In this document: in pieces, positions 26,442 through 33,663 of the stretch
Numbering within the stretch: position 1 is the first letter of the stretch
Layout: each line of letters starts with the position of its first letter
Source of the DNA: JBEVOS01 sp964563395
Lineage (GTDB): Bacteria > Pseudomonadota > Alphaproteobacteria > Caulobacterales > Aquidulcibacteraceae
Assembly (NCBI GenBank): GCA_964563395.1
Contig: CAZLWK010000019.1
Span: forward strand, 1 to 64,000
Direction of reading: 5' to 3'
Length of the DNA stretch: 64,000 nucleotides
Position numbers and translations under genes: made by a program
Notes under the pieces: model-generated
The model's database searches: none
What the model was told of the DNA's origin: nothing
What the model saw: only the letters and a program-made list of their open reading frames with translations

Positions 26442-27158
26442 ATGGCGGAGGAGAAGAGCTTCGACGCGTTGTTCAACAGCGATCCTGATGATCGCTTCGC
26501 GTTCATCGCCCCGCCTTTCTTCCGCAACCATTCCGCGATCGCGCAATATCCGCCCGAGGTCAGCGGACACTATCTCCTGCGCACGCTCTCGCGCCGCTTG
26601 GGATGGGAATCCCTACGCGGCCGGCGTCTGTTCGATCTGGGGTGCGGCGTCCGCTTCACGCGCACGATCGTCAATCTCGATCTCGAGATCGGCCTCTATG
26701 CAGGCGTCGATGTGCATGCCGAGGCCATTGCTTGGCTGAAGGAGCACGTGCGCGATCCGCGTTTCTTCCATGCGCAATTCGAGGCGCGCAACACGCTCTA
26801 CAATCCGCAAGGTCGCACTGACACAGAGGAGGGTGCGCTCGCGGCGCTGGGGGCCCCGATCTGCGAGGCGGCCTGCATGTTCTCGGTGATCACTCATCAA
26901 GCGCCGGACGAGGCCGCTCTCACCTTTAGGCAATTGCGTCACGTAGTGGAGCATAGCGGGCGGCTCTACTTTACAAGCTTCGTCGATCCGAGCGTTGAAG
27001 CCTATCGCGAGGCGCGCCCGGACAAGCCAGGGCTCGTCAGCACCTACAATCCCGATCTCTTGATGAGCCTGGTGCGCGGCGCTGGCTGGCGGATAGATTC
27101 CATTTATCCGAAGACTCAATTCCAGCAGACGGCGTTCGTCTGCACACGGCTGGATTGA
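26442..27158 (+). CDS. class I SAM-dependent methyltransferase
   Basis: 238 residues. The SAM-binding motif I is RRLFDLGCGVRFTRTIV (~65), with acidic residues at the end of the second strand (YAGVDVHAEAIAWL). The C-terminal part (GRLYFTSFVDPSVEAYRE) fits a class I fold. No substrate signature is visible. It starts 9 bases after ilvC and is likely co-transcribed, but nothing ties it to amino-acid synthesis. It overlaps or abuts the GFA gene. Confidence 0.75.
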   Translation: MAEEKSFDALFNSDPDDRFAFIAPPFFRNHSAIAQYPPEVSGHYLLRTLSRRLGWESLRGRRLFDLGCGVRFTRTIVNLDLEIGLYAGVDVHAEAIAWLKEHVRDPRFFHAQFEARNTLYNPQGRTDTEEGALAALGAPICEAACMFSVITHQAPDEAALTFRQLRHVVEHSGRLYFTSFVDPSVEAYREARPDKPGLVSTYNPDLLMSLVRGAGWRIDSIYPKTQFQQTAFVCTRLD

Positions 27159-27160
27159 TC

Positions 27161-27625
27161 GTGCCAATCCCGCCTCCGCCGCATCAGGGCCGCTGCTTGT
27201 GCGGGGCGGTGCGCTATCGGCTCGATGCGCGACCGCTTGCGATCAATGCGTGCCATTGCATTGATTGCAAGAAGCTCACCGGCGCGACGAACCTCTTGAT
27301 GATTCTCGCGCCGCGTGCGGCCTTTTCCGCATCCGGCGAGACGCAAGCTTTTCGCAAATTGGCCGATAGCGGTCGCGCTATCGACATTGTGCGCTGCGCC
27401 GCGTGCGGCGTTCGGCTGTGGCACGAGCCGCTGGCCAATCCGGAGCTCGTCTTCATCGCCGCCGGAACGCTCGACGATCCCACTTGGGCGATCCCCACCT
27501 CTCATATTTGGACTGAACGTGCCTCGTCCGGCGTCGTCATCCCCGACGGCGTTTTCGCCTGCGAAGGCCAGCCGGCGACCCGCCAAATGCTGATCGACGC
27601 GTTCACCCGCGTTCACGGCCCCTGA
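27161..27625 (+). CDS. GFA family zinc protein
   Basis: About 154 residues from GTG 27161 (TTG 27155, overlapping the previous stop, is the alternative). It carries the Mss4-like GFA pattern of zinc-binding Cys: GRCLCGAVRY, ACHCIDCKKLTG and RCAACGVRLWH. The family is named after glutathione-dependent formaldehyde-activating enzyme, but most members have no proven reaction. It may form a unit with the methyltransferase gene. Its 3' end overlaps the convergent SMP-30-like gene by 13 bases. Confidence 0.85.
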   Translation: MPIPPPPHQGRCLCGAVRYRLDARPLAINACHCIDCKKLTGATNLLMILAPRAAFSASGETQAFRKLADSGRAIDIVRCAACGVRLWHEPLANPELVFIAAGTLDDPTWAIPTSHIWTERASSGVVIPDGVFACEGQPATRQMLIDAFTRVHGP

Positions 27626-28545
27626 GCAGGCACAACGCGCAGCACGCGCGCGGGCGCGCTCCCGCCCTCAAGCAGATTCCCGGTGGTGAGCACGATCAAA
27701 CCATCCGCGCCGTCGCTGAACACGGCGGTGCAGCCATCGCAGCCTTGCTCCAAAATCGGAGATACCGCGCCGTCTGGCTCCACGCGCAGCAAGGCCGCGC
27801 CATGCGTCGCCGCGGCGATGGCGCCGTCGGCCAGGAACGTGAAATCGTCCACCGGTCCGGGCGCGGCGTGCATGAGGAGCGGCCCAGCCGGCCTGTTCGC
27901 CGTGATCGGCACGGAGAAGATCGCGCCGCGCGAGGAATTGGAAATGTAGAGGAGGCTGTCCTTGCGCTTGAGCCCGTTCGCGCCCGGCCGGTTCGGCGCG
28001 AGCGCCGCGTCGGGCGTCAGAAGCGCATCCTCGAGCCAGACGCTCAGCGCGCCCGTCTCCGGTTCGTAGCGCCAGATGCGCCCGGCGAGCGAGTCCGCGG
28101 CGAGGATCGCGCCGTCATCGAGCGCGACCATGCCGTTGAGAAAGAGCGCCTCCGGCGCCGGCGTTTCGCGCACGATCACGCCGCCAGAATCGAGCACCAG
28201 GAAGCGGTTCGTCGCGGTGAAGGCCGGACCTTGCGTGAAGGGCGCGCCATGCGCCGTCAGCACGAAGCCTTCGCCATGCGGCAGCACCGCGACGGGATGG
28301 TGCGGCAGCGACGTCAGCGGCGCCGGCGCGCCCGCGCCAGTCCAGCGCAACAGGGTCCGATCTAGATAGCTTGTGAAGACGAGGCCGCCCTCCGCCGGCG
28401 CGTAGCCGTTCTCCAGGAAGGCGCCGTGCGGATAGGCGGCGATCTCGCTGACCAGCGTCTCGGCGCGCGCGGGCGCGCGCTCCACCGGCATGCAAGCGCC
28501 CGCCAAGGCGGCGCACGCCGTCAGGGCGGCGAGTGTTCGAACCAT
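27613..28545 (-). CDS. exported SMP-30-like beta-propeller protein
   Basis: About 310 residues from ATG 28545 (GGAGGG seven bases upstream). The N terminus (MVRTLAALTACAALAGACM) is a signal peptide, possibly a lipoprotein signal, although the residues before Cys fit the lipobox only loosely. The rest shows repeating propeller strands (NGMVALDDGAILAADSLAGRIW, NGLKRKDSLLYISNSSRG, VDDFTFLADGAIAAATHG), related to SMP-30 lactonases. It differs from the cytoplasmic SMP-30 protein at 10295-11194 in being exported. Substrate unknown. Confidence 0.8.
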   Translation of the reverse strand: MVRTLAALTACAALAGACMPVERAPARAETLVSEIAAYPHGAFLENGYAPAEGGLVFTSYLDRTLLRWTGAGAPAPLTSLPHHPVAVLPHGEGFVLTAHGAPFTQGPAFTATNRFLVLDSGGVIVRETPAPEALFLNGMVALDDGAILAADSLAGRIWRYEPETGALSVWLEDALLTPDAALAPNRPGANGLKRKDSLLYISNSSRGAIFSVPITANRPAGPLLMHAAPGPVDDFTFLADGAIAAATHGAALLRVEPDGAVSPILEQGCDGCTAVFSDGADGLIVLTTGNLLEGGSAPARVLRVVPAQGP

Positions 28546-28661
28546 GATGCGTCCCTCCGCGCGCACTATGGGCGGGGCGCGCGGTTCGCCGCAAGGATTG
28601 GTTTTTTCGCGCCTGTCACGCTTAGTATCGGCAAAGCCTTGCAGAGGCGGAGGAGGAACAC

Positions 28662-29504
28662 ATGCCCGATCAGAAGCTCGTCCTCGTCGACGATCCGCGC
28701 CCCTACGTGCGCCGCTTGACGCTCAATCGGCCCGACAAGCGCAATGCGCTCTCCAACAATTTGCGCGCCGAGCTGTTCGCCGCGCTTGAAGCGGCCGATC
28801 GCGACAAGGACGTGCGCGTGATCGTCCTTCGCGGCGCGGGCTCGTGTTTTTCGGCCGGCTATGACCTCTCCGCCGAGGGCGCGCGCCAGGCGCCGCCCTT
28901 CTATACGGCGGGCGGATCGGGTTTCTGGGCGCGGCATGTCGTGGAGGGGTGTTTCCGCATTTGGGATCTCGCCAAGCCGGTGATCGGCCAGGTGCATGGC
29001 TGGTGCCTCGCCGGCGGCTCTGAACTCGCGGCGGCGTGCGATCTGCTCTACGTCGCCGAGGATGCGCAGATCGGCTACCCGCCGGTGCGCAATATGAGCC
29101 CGCCCGACAATCAGTTTCACGCGTGGTATTGCGGCCTTCGTCCGGCGATGGAGATGATGCTGACGGGCGATGCGATGAGCGGGATCGAGGCCGTGCAGGC
29201 CGGCTTCGCCAATCGCGCCTTCGCAGCTGAAAAGCTGGAGGACGAGACGCTGGCCATCGCCGAGCGCGTGGCGAAAATCCCAACGGATGTGCAGCAGATG
29301 AACAAGCGCTCCGTGCATCGCGCCATGGAGATCATGGGCCTGCGCGCCGCCGTGCGCGCGGGCGCGGAAATCCAGGCGCTCGCCCTCACCACGGAAAGCT
29401 CGCAGGCGATGTTCGCGAAGTTCCGCGAAGGCGTGAAATCCGCACTCGACGTGCGCGACGGCGCCTATGGCGATTATCGGACGGGCGAGAAGAAGGACTC
29501 CTAA
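28662..29504 (+). CDS. enoyl-CoA hydratase/isomerase family protein
   Basis: 280 residues of the crotonase fold. The oxyanion-hole segments are FSAGYDLSAEG (~65) and HGWCLAGGSELAAACDLLY (~110); RLTLNRPDKRNALSNNL is at the N terminus. The catalytic region (PPVRNMSPPDNQFHAWYCGL) lacks an obvious Glu pair, so the exact reaction is unclear. A GGAGGAGG site precedes ATG 28662. It converges on the acyl-CoA synthetase gene with a 4-base 3' overlap. It is probably the beta-oxidation-type hydratase of the catabolic island (context inference). Confidence 0.85.
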   Translation: MPDQKLVLVDDPRPYVRRLTLNRPDKRNALSNNLRAELFAALEAADRDKDVRVIVLRGAGSCFSAGYDLSAEGARQAPPFYTAGGSGFWARHVVEGCFRIWDLAKPVIGQVHGWCLAGGSELAAACDLLYVAEDAQIGYPPVRNMSPPDNQFHAWYCGLRPAMEMMLTGDAMSGIEAVQAGFANRAFAAEKLEDETLAIAERVAKIPTDVQQMNKRSVHRAMEIMGLRAAVRAGAEIQALALTTESSQAMFAKFREGVKSALDVRDGAYGDYRTGEKKDS

Positions 29505-31081
29505 TTCACCTGCCGCGTCCGTCCTTCCCAGAACGGCGCGCGCAATTCGCGGCGTAGAATCTTGCCGGAGGGATTGCGCGGCAGCGCGGCGATGAAATCG
29601 ACGCTCTTGGGGCATTTGTAGCTGGCGATTTGCGTGCGTGCATACGCGATGATGTCGGCGGGCGTCGCGGCCGCGCCCGGCTTCAGCACCACCATGGCTT
29701 TTACGGCTTCGCCCCATTTGTCGTCGGGCACGCCGATCACGGCGACATCGGCCACGGCGTCGTGCCCGTAAATCGCGCTTTCCACCTCGGCCGGATAGAT
29801 GTTCTCGCCGCCCGAGATGATCATGTCCTTCACGCGGTCATGGACGTAGAGATAGCCGTCCTCGTCCAGATAGCCCGCATCGCCGGTGCGCAGCCAATTG
29901 TCGCGCTGCAGCGTCTGTTTCGTGGCTTCGTCCAGATTGTAATAGCCGTTCATGTTGGCGAGCGAGCGGGTGGCGATTTCGCCCACCGCGCGCGGGGGCA
30001 GCACGTTTCCTGCTTCATCGAGAATGGCGATCTCCACGCCGGGCAGCGCCTTGCCGGCCGAGCGCATGCGCTCTCCGCCCGCCGGATCGTGATCCTCTGG
30101 CGGCAGCGCGCAGATCGTGCCCGTCGTCTCCGTCATGCCGTACATCTGCACGAAGCCGCACTTGAACACCGCCATCGCCTCGCGCAGCAGATCGAGCGGA
30201 ATCGGCGAGGCGCCATAGAGCAGATATTTGAGCCGCGAATAATCGACCTCGCGCGCGCGGGGCTGGCTGAGCACGATCTGCATCGCGGCCGGCACCATGA
30301 AGAGTTTGGAGATGGAATAGCGCTCGAAGAAATCGAGCACGCGCGTGGGGTCGAATTCCCGCATGACGACGCCCTTCGCGCCGTAATAGAGCCCGGTTAT
30401 GCCCCAGCCCGTGCCGCCGATATGGAAGCACGGCATGGCCACGAGCGAGACGTCGCTGTCGGTCCATTTGTTCCATTCGGAGTTTGCTTCCGCCTGCGTG
30501 CGGCGCAGCGCCAGAAAGCCGCGCGTCGGCAGCATCGCGCCCTTCGGCTTGCCGGTGGTGCCGGAGGTATAAAGCTGAAGCGCGGTGTCTTCCCAGCCGG
30601 GCTGGCCGCCCGGATCGGTCTCGCTCTGGGCGTCGCGGAGCGTTTCGTAAGAGGTCCAGCCTGTCGCGTCCCGCTCGACCGAGACATAGAGCGCCACAAG
30701 CGGCAGGTCGGGCCGCAGCGCGTCCGTGCTGTCCAGAAATTCGTGGGTGACGAACAGCGCCTTCGCGCGCGCATCGTTCAAGATGTAGACGATCTCCGGT
30801 CCCGCGAGGCGCCAATTCACGGGCGTCAGCACGGCGCGCGCCTTGGCGCAGGCGCAGAGGAGCTCGAAATAGCGGTCCGTGTTCTTGCCCAGATACGCGA
30901 CGCGGTCGCCAGGACCGATGCCGGCTCCGATCAAGGCGTGCGCCACTTGGTTGGATTGCCGATCCAGATCGCGGAAGGTGGTGACGCGGTCCTCGAATTC
31001 GAAGGCGGGCTTATCGCCCTGCGCACGCGCCTGAACCCGGGCGATGTCCGCCAAGGATTTGATTTCCCCCGTCTCCGGCAT
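29501..31081 (-). CDS. acyl-CoA synthetase (AMP-dependent ligase)
   Basis: 526 residues from ATG 31081, which has GAGGA six bases upstream; the open frame beyond it is not needed. Adenylation motifs: YTSGTTGKPKGAM (P-loop, ~175), YGMTETTG (~310), TGDAGYLDEDGYLYVHDR with the hinge region, SGGENIYPAEVE, and NPSGKILRREL with the catalytic Lys. It activates a carboxylic acid to its CoA thioester via an acyl-AMP; chain type cannot be told. It is divergent from the OB-fold/thiolase operon across 115 bases and probably supplies its substrate. Confidence 0.92.
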   Translation of the reverse strand: MPETGEIKSLADIARVQARAQGDKPAFEFEDRVTTFRDLDRQSNQVAHALIGAGIGPGDRVAYLGKNTDRYFELLCACAKARAVLTPVNWRLAGPEIVYILNDARAKALFVTHEFLDSTDALRPDLPLVALYVSVERDATGWTSYETLRDAQSETDPGGQPGWEDTALQLYTSGTTGKPKGAMLPTRGFLALRRTQAEANSEWNKWTDSDVSLVAMPCFHIGGTGWGITGLYYGAKGVVMREFDPTRVLDFFERYSISKLFMVPAAMQIVLSQPRAREVDYSRLKYLLYGASPIPLDLLREAMAVFKCGFVQMYGMTETTGTICALPPEDHDPAGGERMRSAGKALPGVEIAILDEAGNVLPPRAVGEIATRSLANMNGYYNLDEATKQTLQRDNWLRTGDAGYLDEDGYLYVHDRVKDMIISGGENIYPAEVESAIYGHDAVADVAVIGVPDDKWGEAVKAMVVLKPGAAATPADIIAYARTQIASYKCPKSVDFIAALPRNPSGKILRRELRAPFWEGRTRQVN

Positions 31082-31196
31082 GCGTTTCCTCTTTTGTTCT
31101 CGCCGACTAAAAAACCAGCACGCTTGACGGTTTAGAGCATACCTGTCTTTTTTACGCCAGCGGCGGCGCAAGAACCGGCGCCTAGGGAGTTCATGC

Positions 31197-31607
31197 ATGG
31201 CCGAGACGAAGGTCGTCGCGGAGGATTTGCTCCATTTGAAGCCGGAGGGGCCGCGCCTTGTGGGCGGGCGCGCGAAGGATACGGGCGAATACGTCTTTCC
31301 GATGCCGACCGGGCCGCGCGCGGCGCGCTTCGACAAGGTGGAGCTTGCGCCCGAGGGCGCGCTCTGGTCCTACACGATCCAACGCTTCCCGCCGAAGCCG
31401 CCCTTCATCGGCGATGCGCAGAATTTCAAACCGTACGCGGTCGGCTATGTCGAATTGCCCGGGCAAGTGATCGTCGAAAGCCGCATCAAGGCCGAAAATT
31501 TTAACGCCCTGAAGATCGGCATGAAGATGCGGATCACAACCGAAGCCTTCGCCAAGACGTCCGATGGCGCGGACATCATCACCTACGCATTCGAACCCGC
31601 CGCCTGA
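31197..31607 (+). CDS. OB-fold (DUF35-type) thiolase partner lacking zinc-ribbon cysteines
   Basis: 136 residues with no Cys at all. The N-terminal segment LVGGRAKDTGEYVFPMP aligns by eye with the rubredoxin-like zinc ribbon of DUF35 proteins (normally two CxxC pairs), but the Cys are replaced. The OB-fold (~55-136, LWSYTIQRFPPKPPF, PYAVGYVELPG, VESRIKAENFNALKIGMKMRI) is intact. DUF35 proteins bind CoA groups and partner thiolase-like enzymes, as in the Ltp2 aldolase (family knowledge). It lies 12 bases ahead of the thiolase-like gene, so a complex is likely. GGGAG precedes ATG 31197. Confidence 0.83.
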   Translation: MAETKVVAEDLLHLKPEGPRLVGGRAKDTGEYVFPMPTGPRAARFDKVELAPEGALWSYTIQRFPPKPPFIGDAQNFKPYAVGYVELPGQVIVESRIKAENFNALKIGMKMRITTEAFAKTSDGADIITYAFEPAA

Positions 31608-31619
31608 AGGAGAACATTC

Positions 31620-32765
31620 ATGAGCGATGTCTTTGTCGTCGGCGCGGGCATTCATGCCTTCGGCCGCCATGATGGCCTCACTGGCCTCGATCAGGGCGAA
31701 CTCGCCGTGCGCGCCGCGCTCAAGGATGCGGGCCTTGAATGGAGCGACATGCAATTCGCTTTCGGCGGCTCCTCCGCGAGCGGCAGCGCGGATTCGCTGT
31801 TGCCGCGCCTGGGGCTCACGGGCGTTCAATTCATCAATGTCGCCAATGGCTGCGCCACGGGCGGCTCCTCGCTTCTGTCGGGCTATTGGGCGATCAAGTC
31901 CGGCGAATTCGATATCGGGATCGCGGTCGGCTTCGATAAGCATCCGCGCGGCGCGTTCAACGCCGATCCAGTCGCGTTCGGCCTGCCCAAATGGTACGGT
32001 GAGACGGGCATGATGCTGACGACGCAATTCTTCGGCATGAAGATTCAGCGCTACATGCAATTGAACGGCATCAGTTCGCGCACATTGGCGCTGGTGGCGG
32101 AAAAGGCGTTCTCAAACGCTGTGCACGCCCCCCACGCTTGGCGGCGCGAGCCGGTCGACGCCGACACCATCCTCCAGGCCGAGCCGGTCAATGATCCGCT
32201 CACCAAATACATGTTCTGCAGCCCGTCCGAAGGCGCTGTGGCGCTGATCATCGCGTCGGAAAAGCGCGCGCGCCAAATGGGCCGGGCGAATGTGCGCATG
32301 CTCGGCGCTGCGGTGCGCACCCGGCCGGAAGGCTCGTTCGAAGTATTCGCGCCTTCGCTCAAGGTGGAGCGGGGCAAATCGCCCACGGAATTGGCTGCGA
32401 AAGCCACATTCGAGATGGCCGGTCTCGGTCCGGAAGACATTCACGTGGCGCAGCTGCAGGACACTGAAAGTGGCGCCGAGATCATGCACATGGCCGAAAA
32501 CGGCTTCTGCAAGGACGGCGATCAGGAGCGCCTCATCCAGGACGGCGACACCCGCATCGGCGGCAAGCTGCCGGTGAACACCGATGGCGGCTGCATCGCC
32601 TGCGGCGAGCCCGTCGCGGCCTCGGGCCTGCGCCAAGTCTATGAGAATGTGGTGCAGCTGCGCGGGGAGGCCGGCAAGCGCCAGGTGGAGGGCGCCAAGA
32701 TCGCCTATAGCCAAGTCTATGGCGCGCCTGGGCTCTCCGCTTGCGCCATCCTGGGGCGTGCGTGA
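31620..32765 (+). CDS. thiolase-like/lipid-transfer acyltransferase
   Basis: 381 residues of the non-decarboxylating thiolase fold. The nucleophile-Cys region is NVANGCATGGSSLLSGYWAI (~75-95). The C-terminal motif reads DGGCIACGEPVAASGLRQV, where thiolases have GHP: His is replaced by Glu. With the DUF35-like partner this resembles SCP-x/Ltp-type thiolases, some of which work as retro-aldolases on CoA-bound side chains rather than as thiolases (family knowledge; assignment here is inference). AAGGAG ribosome site. Its stop overlaps the SDR start (TGATG). Confidence 0.87.
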   Translation: MSDVFVVGAGIHAFGRHDGLTGLDQGELAVRAALKDAGLEWSDMQFAFGGSSASGSADSLLPRLGLTGVQFINVANGCATGGSSLLSGYWAIKSGEFDIGIAVGFDKHPRGAFNADPVAFGLPKWYGETGMMLTTQFFGMKIQRYMQLNGISSRTLALVAEKAFSNAVHAPHAWRREPVDADTILQAEPVNDPLTKYMFCSPSEGAVALIIASEKRARQMGRANVRMLGAAVRTRPEGSFEVFAPSLKVERGKSPTELAAKATFEMAGLGPEDIHVAQLQDTESGAEIMHMAENGFCKDGDQERLIQDGDTRIGGKLPVNTDGGCIACGEPVAASGLRQVYENVVQLRGEAGKRQVEGAKIAYSQVYGAPGLSACAILGRA

Positions 32766-33565
32766 TGGGCCGCCTTGCAGGAAAGGGCGCGATCGTCCTT
32801 GGCGCCGCCAGCCGCGGCAATATGGGCCAAGTGATCGCGCGACGCTTTCTCGATGAAGGCGCGAAGGTCGTCGTGGCCGGCCGCAAGATGGATGAGCTGG
32901 AACGCTTCGCGAAGGAAAATGGCGCCGTTGCGCTCGGCTGCGACATCACCAAGCGCGCGCAAGTGTTCGCGCTCGCGGAGGAAGCGAAGGCGAAGCTCGG
33001 GCGCGTCGATATCGGCGTGAACGCGACGGGCTGGGGCTTCGTGAAGCCCTTCCTTGAGAACACGGAAGAGGAATTGCAGCAGATCACCGATCTGCAATTC
33101 GTCGGGCCGTTCTTCTTCTATCAGGCGCTGCTCACGCACATGGAAGATGGCGGCTCGATCATCCAGATCAGCTCCGCCACCGCCACGATCATGTTGAACG
33201 ATCACGCCGCCTATATGGGCACCAAGGCCGGCGCCGACCATGTGATCCGGTGCGTCGCCAATGAATTCGGTCATCGCGGCATCCGCGCCAACTCGATCTC
33301 TCCTGGTCTTACTGACACGCCGATGACCGCCGGCGCGAAGGCGACGCCGGGCCTCTTCGATGCCTTCAAGAGCGCGTATCCGCTGGGCCGTATCGGCACG
33401 TCGGAGGATATCGCCGCTGCCGCCGTGTATCTGGCCAGCGACGAATGCTTCATGACCGGCCAAAATTTGCAGGTGAATGGCGGCCTCACCCTGCGCCGCA
33501 ATCCGAACCGCGACGAGATCCAGGCTTCCGTCATGCGCGCCATGGCGGCGGCGCAAAAACAATAG
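32765..33565 (+). CDS. short-chain dehydrogenase/reductase
   Basis: 266 residues from the ATG that overlaps the thiolase stop, indicating coupling. It has a variant cofactor motif LGAASRGNMGQVIA at the N terminus, NATG (~85), catalytic Ser in IQISSATAT, YMGTK (Tyr-Lys pair, ~155) and the C-terminal GQNLQVNGG. A classical SDR that oxidises or reduces a hydroxyl/keto pair with NAD(P); probably the 3-hydroxyacyl or side-chain alcohol step of the island's pathway (inference). A two-stem hairpin begins at its stop codon. Confidence 0.9.
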   Translation: MGRLAGKGAIVLGAASRGNMGQVIARRFLDEGAKVVVAGRKMDELERFAKENGAVALGCDITKRAQVFALAEEAKAKLGRVDIGVNATGWGFVKPFLENTEEELQQITDLQFVGPFFFYQALLTHMEDGGSIIQISSATATIMLNDHAAYMGTKAGADHVIRCVANEFGHRGIRANSISPGLTDTPMTAGAKATPGLFDAFKSAYPLGRIGTSEDIAAAAVYLASDECFMTGQNLQVNGGLTLRRNPNRDEIQASVMRAMAAAQKQ

Positions 33566-33612
33566 ACCCGTTCCCGAAAAGTGTTCAGCGGTTTTCGGGT
33601 GAGAACGGGTCT
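33564..33612. repeat. intergenic two-stem hairpin, copy B of a dispersed repeat
   Basis: Outer stem of 10 perfect pairs (33564-33573 with 33603-33612), inner stem of 7 pairs (33574-33580 with 33592-33598), an 11-base loop beginning GTG and ending CGG, and a 4-base 3' bulge. The layout equals that of 11194-11242, and both start at a stop codon. The stems differ in sequence but compensate, so structure is conserved over sequence. The short TTTT at 33617-33620 is too far away for a standard terminator. Confidence 0.7.
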
Positions 33613-33663
33613 GCCTTTTAAGTAGAGACGCGTCCGCACCGCACGGGCGCGCCGGGAGGGAAC

